From contig JAEWEX010000015.1 of assembly GCA_023389135.1 (NCBI GenBank), positions 1 through 8,922 of the forward strand: a stretch of DNA of 8,922 nucleotides. Reading direction: 5' to 3'. A model generated the notes under the pieces. That model was not told the DNA's origin, made no database searches, and worked only from the letters and a program-made list of their open reading frames with translations. The position numbers were made by a program, and so were the translations under genes. The DNA is from Pseudomonadota bacterium. GTDB taxonomy: Bacteria; Pseudomonadota; Alphaproteobacteria; Rhizobiales; Methylopilaceae. This document shows, in pieces, positions 1 through 6,792 of the stretch (positions within the stretch are counted from its first letter, which is position 1; every line of letters begins with the position of its first letter).

Positions 1-229
1 GCTCCGGGGAGGGCGCCGGTTGACACGATGGCTGCTATCACCCCATTGATTCCGACTATGAGCACGACCTGCGCCCGGCCGGGATGACCCCGCGCCGGGC
101 GCCGTCGTTTCGGGCGCCTCCCAGACCCTTCGACCCCTGCATGACATGACCGCGGGTCCTTCCCCGGGGGCCAGGCATATGCGGGCGGACTGAGCGTTCG
201 CTGTCTCCAGCAAGGCGTCGTTTTCGGAA
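1..229. other. Upstream region without a supported gene
   Basis: No convincing gene or RNA is visible here. On the + strand the first frame is open from the window edge to a TGA at 85-87 and could be the last 28 codons of a gene starting outside the window, but its codon use is unremarkable. The third frame has a TGA at 21-23, then an open stretch to a TGA at 147-149 whose codons from about 51 are strongly G/C-ending, as in a real gene. It has no ATG, GTG or TTG before position 84, so it may be a remnant or chance. A self-complementary CCCCGGGG lies at 162-169. In lambda-like phages the cohesive-end cut site usually lies just before the small terminase gene, so it may be in this stretch, but no cut site can be recognised from sequence alone. 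Confidence 0.5.
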
Positions 230-277
230 GCCGCAAGTTGCGGCGCGGGGCGCAACTTCGCGCAAGCGGTCCGCAAG
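230..277. promoter_or_regulatory. CGCAA motif cluster with nested inverted repeats (candidate terminase-binding or operator site)
   Basis: CGCAA occurs at 232-236, 251-255, 261-265 and 272-276, and its complement TTGCG at 238-242: five copies in 45 bases. The first two copies form a perfect 7-bp inverted repeat around one central base, GCCGCAAgTTGCGGC (230-244). AAGTTGCG (235-242) also pairs perfectly with CGCAACTT (251-258) across an 8-base loop. The CGCAAG copies at 261 and 272 are 11 bases apart, about one helical turn. In lambda, the small terminase protein binds repeated sites (cosB) next to its own gene, so the position fits such a site. An operator for another regulator is equally possible from sequence. 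The cluster ends just before the ribosome site of the small terminase gene, so bound protein could also affect that gene's expression. Confidence 0.45.
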
Positions 278-284
278 TGAGGGG

Positions 285-899
285 ATGGTGGAGACGGTCG
301 TCACCAAGTCCGCCTTCGCCGCGATGAAGGGGCGCGATCCGTCGGCGGTGTCGCGCTGGATCGCGGAGGGCAAGATCTCCGCGGCTGCGCTCAAGGGCAC
401 GGGCGTCCGCGCCCGGATAATCGTGGAGCGCGCGGAGCGGGACCTGGCCGGTGCGCTGGATTTCGGCCAGCAGCTTGCCCAGGACAGGCCGGTACTGCCG
501 CTCGCGGACGCGCCCGGCATCGACGCGAACCGGGGCGAACCGCGGGACGTCTCGGCCGACGATCACCTGACGCGACGCCGCGTCGAGCTCGACCTGGAAC
601 GTCGCGAGCTGGAGAACGCCCAGGCGCGCCGGCGGGCCGCCGTGGACGAAGGGCGCTGGATCGCGGCGGCCGATGCCCGGCAGGCCTGGGGGCAGGAACT
701 GACGACGGTGCTCGCCGAGGTGGAGACGTTCATCGGCGGGGTGCTCGCCCGTGAACTGGCCGCGCGGCACGGGCTCGACTGGAAGGCGCTGTCGGTGGAG
801 ATCCGCGACCTGTGGCGCGGACATCGCCGCGACGCCGCGGAGCGTGCGCGGGGCGCGCTCGACGGAGCCGAGGCGGCGGACGCCGGAGACCAGGCGTGA
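285..899 (+). CDS. terS: Phage terminase small subunit (lambda Nu1-like)
   Basis: This is probably the DNA-recognition subunit of the packaging terminase, which binds the phage packaging site and brings in the large subunit. The 204-residue product has a predicted winged helix-turn-helix-like segment at about residues 7-52 (TKSAFAAMKGRDPSAVSRWI, then KGTG and an IVERAERDL helix). A charged Arg/Glu-rich helix at about 94-122 probably forms a coiled coil for oligomerisation, followed by an alpha-helical C-terminal part likely to contact the large subunit. Length is close to that of lambda Nu1 (181 residues). The purine tract GAGGGG (279-284) abuts ATG 285, so GTG 288, only 5 bases after GAGG, is a plausible alternative start that removes one residue. 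The gene overlaps the large terminase gene, and the CGCAA cluster lies immediately upstream. Identity rests on architecture and position more than on a diagnostic motif. Confidence 0.85.
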   Translation: MVETVVTKSAFAAMKGRDPSAVSRWIAEGKISAAALKGTGVRARIIVERAERDLAGALDFGQQLAQDRPVLPLADAPGIDANRGEPRDVSADDHLTRRRVELDLERRELENAQARRRAAVDEGRWIAAADARQAWGQELTTVLAEVETFIGGVLARELAARHGLDWKALSVEIRDLWRGHRRDAAERARGALDGAEAADAGDQA

Positions 900-2842
900 T
901 CGATGCGGCGCTGACCGATGCCCGACGCCTGGCGCTGTCGGTGGTGGCGGCCGTCATGGAGCCGCCGCCGCCGCCGGACCTGGAGGCTTGGGCCACGGAG
1001 AACATCCGGTTCGGTCGCGAAAGCCCCGTGCCGGGCCCGTATCGGGCGGAGAACTTCCCGTTCTTCGCGCGCCCGCTGGAGTGCCTGTCTCCGGACCATC
1101 CGGCCCGGATCGTCACCGTCGTCGCGTCGGCCCAGATCGGCAAGACGACCATGGCCCAGATCTTCGTGGCCGGGTCGATGTCGCTGGATCCCTGCCACAT
1201 GCTCTACACCCACCCGACCCACGACAACGCGCTGCGCTGGGCGCGGGGCAAGTGGAGCCAGATGCGCCGCCAGTCGCTGGCGCTGCGCCGCGTGTTCGGG
1301 GAAGCCCGCTCCCGGGATGCCCGCGACACCACGCTCTACCAGGAGACCCGGGACGGACAGGGGTCGCTGCAGATCTCCGGCGCCAATTCGGCAGCCTCGC
1401 TGTCGATGATCTCGCCGTCGCGGCAGGTGCAGGACGATCTCGCGAAATGGGAGCCGAACTCGGGCGGCGACCCCGAGCGCCAGGCCGACAATCGGTCGGC
1501 GGCCTGGGACTGGGCCAAGATCCTGAAGCTCTCGACGCCGCTGTTCGCCGACACCTGCCGCATCACGCGGGCGTTCCGGGCGGGAACCCAGGAGCGCTTC
1601 CACGTTCCTTGCCCGCACTGCAGCCACATGCAGCCGCTCGAATGGGAGACGTTCCAGCTCAACATCGATCCGGCCGATCCCGACGCGGCGCACTTCAACT
1701 GCATGGCCTGCGGCGAGGCGATCGAGCACCGCCACAAGCTCTCGATCGTGGCGCGCGGCTGCTGGGTTGCGGACAATCCGCGTGCGCCGGAGCCGAGCTT
1801 CCACATGTGGCGCGCCTACGCGCCGACGCGGGACTGGGCATCGATCGCACGGGAGTGGCTGGCGGCGGAGGGAGACCCGCTCGCCGAGCAGACCTTCTAC
1901 AATGACGTGCTGGGGCTCCCCTACGAGCGGGCCTCGGAGGCGCCGCCCTGGGAGGCGATCAGGGACCGCGCCCGGGAGGCGGGCCACGACCGCGGCCGGA
2001 TCCCGGCTGGCGCGCTCATCATCGGCGTGGGGATCGACTGCCAGGGCGACAGGACCGAGGTGCACGTTAAGGGTTTTGGCCGCGACCTGCAGCGCTGGAC
2101 CATCGACTACCTGGTCATTCCGCACCACATCGCCGATGAGGCATGCCACCAGGCGCTGGACACGCTGCTCGGCGCGACCTGGCCCGACGAGTTCGGCAAC
2201 CGGCGCGGCATCGACATGCTCGCCATCGACGGCAATGCCTACACCCGCGACGTGTTCGGCTGGGCACGGCGACATCCCTGGACCCGGGTGATCGTGGTTC
2301 GCGGTGCGAAGTCGGACCAGGCGCCCGAGCTGGCGCTCACCAGGACCGAGCGCCGGCCCGACGGGCAGGTCCGGAAGGCGCAGAGGCGCTTCTACAATGT
2401 GAACGTCTCGAAGCTGAAGTCCTCGTTCTACCAGCACCTCGCCAAGGCGGACCCGCTGGCGCGGGGGTTCTGCGGCTACCCCAAGGGCCTCGGGGATGAG
2501 TTTTTCATCCAGATGACCGCCGAGGTGCGGGTGACCGACAAGGACCGCCACGGCTATCCGCGCAGCTACTGGAAGCTTCCCGCAGGCGTCCGCAACGAAG
2601 TGCTCGACACCGAAATCTATGCCGAGGCCGCGGCGATCAGATGCGGCTGGTACACCATGATCTCCGAGGCATGGGACCAGCTCCGCGCCGAGCGCGAGCG
2701 ACCGGCGGAACGGGCGCAATCCGACCTGTTCGACCCCGATCTCAGTCGGGCGGCGGCACACCCGTCACCGGCTCCGGCCCCGACGCCCGCCGCTGCCGCT
2801 CCGGCCCGCCGGCGGGTCGTGCGCTCCGGCTACATGAACTGA
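896..2842 (+). CDS. terL: Phage terminase large subunit (lambda GpA family)
   Basis: This is the ATP-driven packaging motor and endonuclease that cuts concatemeric DNA and pumps it through the portal. The chosen start is GTG 896, overlapping the terS stop (GTGA) with GGAG 7 bases upstream. An ATG at 812 in the same frame would add an Arg-rich stretch read through the end of terS and is unlikely. The 648-residue product matches lambda gpA in size (641). Walker A is SAQIGKTT at 78-85. The Walker B position reads VQDDLAKW at 178-185. A zinc-ribbon-like set of cysteines follows (CPHC 239-242, CMAC 269-272). The C-terminal RNase-H-like nuclease has likely metal-binding Asp381 (GVGIDCQGD), Asp445 (AIDGNAYT) and Asp571 (EVLDTEIYAE). 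The last 30 residues are Pro/Ala-rich, then basic, ending RSGYMN. In lambda gpA the C-terminus docks to the portal. Confidence 0.97.
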   Translation: MIDAALTDARRLALSVVAAVMEPPPPPDLEAWATENIRFGRESPVPGPYRAENFPFFARPLECLSPDHPARIVTVVASAQIGKTTMAQIFVAGSMSLDPCHMLYTHPTHDNALRWARGKWSQMRRQSLALRRVFGEARSRDARDTTLYQETRDGQGSLQISGANSAASLSMISPSRQVQDDLAKWEPNSGGDPERQADNRSAAWDWAKILKLSTPLFADTCRITRAFRAGTQERFHVPCPHCSHMQPLEWETFQLNIDPADPDAAHFNCMACGEAIEHRHKLSIVARGCWVADNPRAPEPSFHMWRAYAPTRDWASIAREWLAAEGDPLAEQTFYNDVLGLPYERASEAPPWEAIRDRAREAGHDRGRIPAGALIIGVGIDCQGDRTEVHVKGFGRDLQRWTIDYLVIPHHIADEACHQALDTLLGATWPDEFGNRRGIDMLAIDGNAYTRDVFGWARRHPWTRVIVVRGAKSDQAPELALTRTERRPDGQVRKAQRRFYNVNVSKLKSSFYQHLAKADPLARGFCGYPKGLGDEFFIQMTAEVRVTDKDRHGYPRSYWKLPAGVRNEVLDTEIYAEAAAIRCGWYTMISEAWDQLRAERERPAERAQSDLFDPDLSRAAAHPSPAPAPTPAAAAPARRRVVRSGYMN

Positions 2843-2853
2843 GAGGGCAGCAC

Positions 2854-3048
2854 ATGGCCTACAGCCAGACGCAGCTTGCCGCGCTGGAGAAGGCGCTCGC
2901 CTCGGGCGTGACCCGCGTCAGCTACGAGGGGCGATCCGTGGAATACCGCTCGCTTGCGGAGATCCGGGAGGCGATCGCCGAGGTCAGGGCGTCGCTGGCC
3001 GGTCGCCGGGTGCGTCAGGTCCGCGTCTCCACGCGCAGGGGGCTCTGA
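2854..3048 (+). CDS. Head-tail joining protein (lambda gpW-like)
   Basis: A 64-residue protein lies between the large terminase and portal genes, exactly where lambda carries gene W (68 residues). gpW-type proteins bind the portal ring after packaging and help retain DNA and allow tail attachment. The sequence fits the fold: an N-terminal helix (residues about 4-17, TQLAALEKALASG), a beta hairpin (VTRVSYEGRSVEYRS, about 19-33), a second helix (LAEIREAIAEVRASL, about 34-48) and a basic tail rich in Arg. The ATG at 2854 has the purine-rich GAGAGGG at 2841-2847 as ribosome site, only 11 bases after the terL stop. The stop is one base from the portal ATG, suggesting coupled translation. Assigned by size, position and pattern. 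Confidence 0.87.
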   Translation: MAYSQTQLAALEKALASGVTRVSYEGRSVEYRSLAEIREAIAEVRASLAGRRVRQVRVSTRRGL

Positions 3049-3049
3049 C

Positions 3050-4549
3050 ATGATCGGCCGCCTTGCCGCCGCGCTCGGCCGCGGGATGGGCTGGGGCTCG
3101 GGGGGGCTGGACGCGGGGCAGTCCGAGCGACGCCTCAAGGGCTTCGTCGCCGCGCGCCAGCACGTCAACACGCTGGTGCAGGCCAGCGGCTCGACGGTGC
3201 TGGCGCGGGCGCGCTACCTGGCGCGCAACAACGGATATGCGGCCAATGCGGTGCAATGCTTCGCTTCGGCCGCGGTCGGCTACGGCATCAAGCCGGCCGG
3301 CGCGCTGGCCGCTCGCCAGAAGGCGTGGTCGTCATGGGTGGACCGCGCCGACCATGAGGGTGTGTCCGACTTCTACGGCATCCAGTACCGCGCGGCGACG
3401 GAGCTGTTCATCGCCGGCGAGTGCTTCGCCTTGCGCAGGATCGCGGCCGGCGAGGACGGCGCGCCGGAGCTGCGCATCCAGCTGCTGCCGGCGGAGATGC
3501 TGGACCAGACCTACACGATGACCGCGGATCCGGCGGCGGTCATCCGGCAGGGCATCGAGTTCGACATCGCCGGGCACCGCGTCGCCTATCATTTCTGGCG
3601 GGAGCATCCGGGCGACGCAACCGAGCCTGCGTCAGGAGAGCGGGTCAGGATCCCGGCACGGGACGTCATCCACGTGTTCGATCCGGCGGAGGCCGGCCAG
3701 CTCCGCGGCCTGCCGCGGCTGACGCCCGCCATCGTCAAGCTGTGGCTGCTCGACGTCTATGACGACGCGGAGCTCGACCGTAAGAAGACCGCGGCCATGT
3801 TCGCGGCCTTCATCACCCGGCCGGTCACCGACGACGGCTCGCCACTGACCGCGGTGACAGCTGCACGCGACGATCCCTCGGTCGGCGTGACCGGGCTGGA
3901 GCCCGGCACGATGCAGTTCCTGGAGCCGGGCGAGGAGATGACCTTCTCCACGCCCGCCGATGTCGGCGGCTCCTACGAGCCGTTCCAGTACCGGACGCTG
4001 GTCCAGGTCTGCGCGGCGCTGGGGCTGCCCTATGCCGGCGTCACCGGCGACGTGCTGAAGGCGAACTACTCCAACATGCGGGCGGCGCTGATCGAGGCGC
4101 GCCGGCGGATGGACAGGCTGCAGCACGGCATCCTGGTGTTCCAGCTCTGCCGGACGGTCTGGCGTTGGTGGACCGAGGTCGACATCCTGGCCGGGCGTCT
4201 TGCCGCGCCGGGCTATGCCAGCGATCCGTCGCGATGGCTGCAGGCGAAGTGGATTCCGCCGCGCAACGACTGGATCGATCCTTACAAGGACCGCCAGGCG
4301 GAGCTGCTGGCGGTGCGCGCCGGATTCACGACGCTGGAGCGGGTGATCGAGGCGGAGGGCTACGATCTGGCAGAGACCCTGTCGGACATCGCGCGGGTCA
4401 ACCGGACGCTGGACGAGCTGGGGCTGGTGCTGGACAGCGACCCGCGCAAGGTCAACCGCGCCGGCGTGACCCAGGCGGTGCCCGAAGGGTCGATGCTGCC
4501 CGATCCCGTCATCGACGACGCCGGCGGGCCCGGCCAGGAGGCGGCATGA
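3050..4549 (+). CDS. Phage portal protein (lambda gpB family)
   Basis: This is the portal subunit, which by family forms the ring at one capsid vertex through which DNA enters and to which the tail attaches. The 499-residue product (lambda B is 533) shows family features: an N-terminal segment with ARARYLARNNGYAANAV (about 51-67) and an early YGIKP; a central ELFIAGECFALRR (about 118-130) followed by an LLPAEMLDQ stretch; the IPARDVIHVFDP motif; and a GLPRLTPAI helix region before the long C-terminal helices. The ATG at 3050 is set by the one-base gap to the gpW-like stop; the same frame is open further upstream, but that part overlaps the gpW-like gene and is not expected to be translated. 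The Gly-rich start (GRGMGWGSGG) is low-complexity. The gene ends in an ATGA overlap with the protease gene. Confidence 0.97.
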   Translation: MIGRLAAALGRGMGWGSGGLDAGQSERRLKGFVAARQHVNTLVQASGSTVLARARYLARNNGYAANAVQCFASAAVGYGIKPAGALAARQKAWSSWVDRADHEGVSDFYGIQYRAATELFIAGECFALRRIAAGEDGAPELRIQLLPAEMLDQTYTMTADPAAVIRQGIEFDIAGHRVAYHFWREHPGDATEPASGERVRIPARDVIHVFDPAEAGQLRGLPRLTPAIVKLWLLDVYDDAELDRKKTAAMFAAFITRPVTDDGSPLTAVTAARDDPSVGVTGLEPGTMQFLEPGEEMTFSTPADVGGSYEPFQYRTLVQVCAALGLPYAGVTGDVLKANYSNMRAALIEARRRMDRLQHGILVFQLCRTVWRWWTEVDILAGRLAAPGYASDPSRWLQAKWIPPRNDWIDPYKDRQAELLAVRAGFTTLERVIEAEGYDLAETLSDIARVNRTLDELGLVLDSDPRKVNRAGVTQAVPEGSMLPDPVIDDAGGPGQEAA

Positions 4550-5469
4550 TCCGTATGCCACAGGTCGCGGCGCGCGTCTTCAATACGCCCCACGCGATCC
4601 ACCCGGGAAAGGCCGCCGCGATCCTGCACGGGATTGGCGGCCGCATCGTGCCGGGCGGGGTCGAGATGGACGGGAGCGTGCCCGACCGCGTGAACCACGT
4701 CGCCTTCGAAGGCGGACGCCCCAGCATGGGGCGGCTGGGCGACCCGCTGGCCAGCGGCCATGACGTCGAGCGGTGCCTGACCCGGGTGGGCCCGGTGGCG
4801 GTGATCCCGGTCGAGGGCACGCTGGTCCACAAGGGCAAGTGGATCGGGACCGACAGCGGCGAGACCTCCTATGAGGGACTGTGGTCACAGGTGATGGCCG
4901 CCCGGCGTGATCCGACGGTGGCCGGCGTCGTTTTCGAGGTCGACAGCTTCGGCGGCGAGGTGTCGGGCGCCTTCGATCTCGCCGAGGCGATCCACGAGCT
5001 CAGCGCCGAGAAGCCGACACTGTCGATCCTCACCGACTATGCCTACTCCGCCGGCTACCTGCTCGCCTCCGCCGCGCGCGCCGTCGTCATGCCAAACTCG
5101 GGCGGCTGCGGCTCCATCGGCGTCATCACGCTGCATGTCGACTACGAGCAGGCGATCGCGGCGGCGGGCATGCGCGTCACTGTGCTGGCCGCGGGCAAGC
5201 ACAAGGCCGACGGCAATCCGTTCGAGGCGCTGCCTGATCCGGTCGCCGCGCGGATCCGCGGCCAGCTCGAGGCGCTCCGGCAGGATTTCGCGGCGGCCGT
5301 CGGACGCCATCGCGGCGACCGCTTTTCGGCCGCCGCGGCGCTGGCCACCGAGGCGCGCGATTTCGATGCCAGCGACGACCCTGTGGGCGCCGGACTGGTC
5401 GACGCCATCGCCCGGCCCTCGGAGGCGTTCGCGGCCTTCGTCCAGGAGCTTTCCGTACCGGCCGCGTGA
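4546..5469 (+). CDS. S49 (SppA-type) prohead protease, lambda gpC-like
   Basis: This is a serine peptidase of family S49, which in lambda-like phages (gpC) processes scaffold and portal proteins during prohead maturation. The 307-residue product has the substrate-binding segment VDSFGGEV (132-139, usually DSPGG), the likely nucleophile Ser168 in YAYSAGY, and the likely general-base Lys220 in GKHKADGNP. The 52-residue gap between Ser and Lys equals that of Bacillus subtilis SppA (Ser147/Lys199, from memory). The start of the protein (ARVFNTPHAIHPGKAAAIL) is typical of phage members. ATG 4546 overlaps the portal stop and follows AGGAGG (4536-4541); ATG 4555 is an alternative. Lambda gpC is 439 residues and carries the scaffold Nu3 in its C-terminal part. 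Here the protein ends soon after the catalytic domain, and the next gene appears to supply the missing part. Confidence 0.95.
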   Translation: MIRMPQVAARVFNTPHAIHPGKAAAILHGIGGRIVPGGVEMDGSVPDRVNHVAFEGGRPSMGRLGDPLASGHDVERCLTRVGPVAVIPVEGTLVHKGKWIGTDSGETSYEGLWSQVMAARRDPTVAGVVFEVDSFGGEVSGAFDLAEAIHELSAEKPTLSILTDYAYSAGYLLASAARAVVMPNSGGCGSIGVITLHVDYEQAIAAAGMRVTVLAAGKHKADGNPFEALPDPVAARIRGQLEALRQDFAAAVGRHRGDRFSAAAALATEARDFDASDDPVGAGLVDAIARPSEAFAAFVQELSVPAA

Positions 5470-5506
5470 TGCCGCCGGATCCACATGCGAGCCGAAAGGA
5501 GACCCC

Positions 5507-6007
5507 ATGAGCACGCTTGCCAGAACCATCCGCAGTGCGACGCGTCGCGCCGCCGAAGAGGAAGACAAGGACGTCGACACCACGACCCGCAAGGGCGAGC
5601 AGGACGACGACAAGGCGCCTGCCGCGGAGACCGAGGAGGACGAGGTCGAGGAGGACGAGGACAAGCCCTCCGCCGAAACCGACGAGGAGGACGAGGCGGA
5701 AGAGGAGGAGGAAAAGCCCTCGGCCCGCCGGTCCGCCCGCCGCCGTGGCGCCGCCCGCGGCTACAGCCTCGCCGATGCGCGACAGACGCTGGAGCTATGC
5801 GCAATCGCCGGCACCTCCGCGAAGCGGGCACTCGATTTCGTCCGTGACCGCACGTCGCTCGCCAAGGTCCGCTCCGTGCTGACCGAGGGCGGGCCCGGAG
5901 CCCATGCCAGCATCGATCCCGCCGCCCGCACCCCGTCGGCCACAGCCGGCTGGGACAATGTGGTGGCGAAGGTCAACGCCCAGGCGGGAGTCGGCGGCCG
6001 CCGCTGA
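5507..6007 (+). CDS. Acidic scaffold-like head assembly protein
   Basis: A 166-residue protein lies between the prohead protease and decoration genes, the place of scaffold Nu3 in lambda. It has three parts. Residues 17-70 are extremely acidic and contain two tandem copies of a 16-17-residue unit ending in KPSA (41-56 and 57-73). A short Arg-rich patch follows (74-84). A helical segment (about 86-127, with LCAIAGTSAKRALDFV and SLAKVRSVL) resembles the segment often found at the C-terminus of phage ClpP/S49-type prohead proteases. It ends in a Gly/Ala-rich tail with a TAGWDNVVAKVN motif. ATG 5507 follows AAAGGAG (5495-5501) at 5 bases, an excellent ribosome site. I infer a separately encoded scaffold or protease partner. 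No catalytic motif is seen, and the name rests on position and composition. Confidence 0.65.
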   Translation: MSTLARTIRSATRRAAEEEDKDVDTTTRKGEQDDDKAPAAETEEDEVEEDEDKPSAETDEEDEAEEEEEKPSARRSARRRGAARGYSLADARQTLELCAIAGTSAKRALDFVRDRTSLAKVRSVLTEGGPGAHASIDPAARTPSATAGWDNVVAKVNAQAGVGGRR

Positions 6008-6025
6008 CACCTGCTTTCACCGCAA

Positions 6026-6056
6026 GGCCCGGGCTCGGCGTCAGCCGGGCCCTTTT
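6026..6056 (+). terminator. Possible intrinsic terminator or attenuator before the decoration gene
   Basis: GGCCC (6026-6030) and GGCT (6032-6035) pair with AGCC (6043-6046) and GGGCC (6047-6051), leaving G6031 bulged and a 7-base loop; TTTT follows at 6053-6056. This is a GC-rich stem with a short T-run, lying 18 bases after the stop of the acidic protein gene and just before the AGGAGG ribosome site of the decoration gene. The short T-run and bulge suggest partial rather than complete termination, or an mRNA-stabilising hairpin. Confidence 0.5.
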
Positions 6057-6073
6057 CATGAGAGGAGGCCGCA

Positions 6074-6748
6074 ATGTCGGCACTGACGGAAGGCCGCCAT
6101 GCCGGCGGCTTCATTGTTTCGGAAGCCAATGGCTTCCGGTCGCGCTCGGTTGTCAGCCTGGCGGCGCTCGCCGTCGTGGCCGCCGGCCAGATCCTCGGCG
6201 AGGTCACCGCCACCGTCCCGGACGAGATCGCAACCGAGGTGACGGCCCGCGCCGGCAATGGCGGCAACGGCGTCCTCACCATGGCCGACCCGCCCACCGG
6301 CGAAGGCGTCAAGGCAGGCGTCTACCAGGTCGTCATCACCTCCGAGGCGTCCAATGGCGGCGGGTTCATCGTGCTGGATCCCGACGGCGAGCTGGTCGAT
6401 TCGGGCAGCGTCGCCGTCGCATTCGACGACGTGATCCGGTTCACGCTGGCCGATGGCGGCGACGACTTCGATGTCGGCGACAGCTTCGCCATCCGGGTCA
6501 CCATCTCCGCCGACGCGACGTTGGGCGCCTTCGCGCCGTGGGATCCCGATGCCGACGACGGCACCGAGGTGGCCCGGGCCATCGCCTTCGACAACGGCGA
6601 CGCCAGCGACGGCGCGGCGCCGCTGGTCATCCTGGCGCGCGACTGCGAGGTCGCCGGCGTCGACCTGGTCTGGCCCGACGAGCTCGATGGCGGGGCGCAG
6701 TCCGCCGCCATCGCGGCGCTGGCCGAGGTCGGCATCCTGGTGCGCTGA
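6074..6748 (+). CDS. Head decoration protein (lambda gpD family) with inserted domain
   Basis: This is a capsid-stabilising protein that by family sits as trimers on the expanded shell. The 224-residue product carries both halves of the gpD fold: an N-terminal part (EGRHAGGFIVSEANGFRSRS, 6-25, then AAGQILG) and a C-terminal part (DDGTEVARAIAFDNGDAS, then LVILARDCEVAGVDLVWP and a final GILVR). Lambda gpD is only 110 residues. The extra length is a Gly/Asp-rich beta segment at about 55-145 (GNGGNGVLTM, GVYQVVITSEASNGGGFIV, LDPDGELVDSG, DDFDVGDSFAIRV). I recall similar inserts in decoration proteins of other proteobacterial prophages; it would be expected to form a small sandwich domain projecting from the shell. 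ATG 6074 follows AGGAGG (6063-6068) at 5 bases, fitting high expression. Confidence 0.93.
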   Translation: MSALTEGRHAGGFIVSEANGFRSRSVVSLAALAVVAAGQILGEVTATVPDEIATEVTARAGNGGNGVLTMADPPTGEGVKAGVYQVVITSEASNGGGFIVLDPDGELVDSGSVAVAFDDVIRFTLADGGDDFDVGDSFAIRVTISADATLGAFAPWDPDADDGTEVARAIAFDNGDASDGAAPLVILARDCEVAGVDLVWPDELDGGAQSAAIAALAEVGILVR

Positions 6749-6792
6749 GCGCGCGTCCGTCCCACTCCCTCTCCGAACGAAAGGAACCCTCC

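Noticed and set aside
20..50. TTGACA at 20-25 as a sigma-70 promoter for the packaging genes
   Set aside because: No acceptable -10 hexamer at 16-18 bases; the best match (ATTGAT, 45-50) has only three matching positions at 19-base spacing.
28..87. 19-codon open frame starting ATG 28
   Set aside because: The nearest purine tract (GGGGAGGG, 6-13) is too far upstream, and the frame is open back to the window edge, so it may just be an upstream gene's tail.
812..895. Extended N-terminus of the large terminase from ATG 812
   Set aside because: The extra 28 residues are an Arg/Gly-rich frame read through the end of the small terminase gene. GTG 896 has GGAG at 7 bases and makes the usual GTGA overlap.
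563..2761. Very long open frame on the minus strand opposite the large terminase gene (about 730 codons)
   Set aside because: It mirrors a well-supported gene with domain motifs, has Arg/Pro/Ala-rich composition typical of antisense frames in GC-rich DNA, and shows no recognisable domain.
2954..3049. Extended N-terminus of the portal protein
   Set aside because: It overlaps the gpW-like gene almost entirely with an Arg-rich frame; ATG 3050 starts right after the preceding stop.
5485..5847. Alternative-frame reading of the acidic protein region from ATG 5485
   Set aside because: It is Arg/Gly-rich with no structure, while the frame from ATG 5507 has a perfect ribosome site and a recognisable helical domain.
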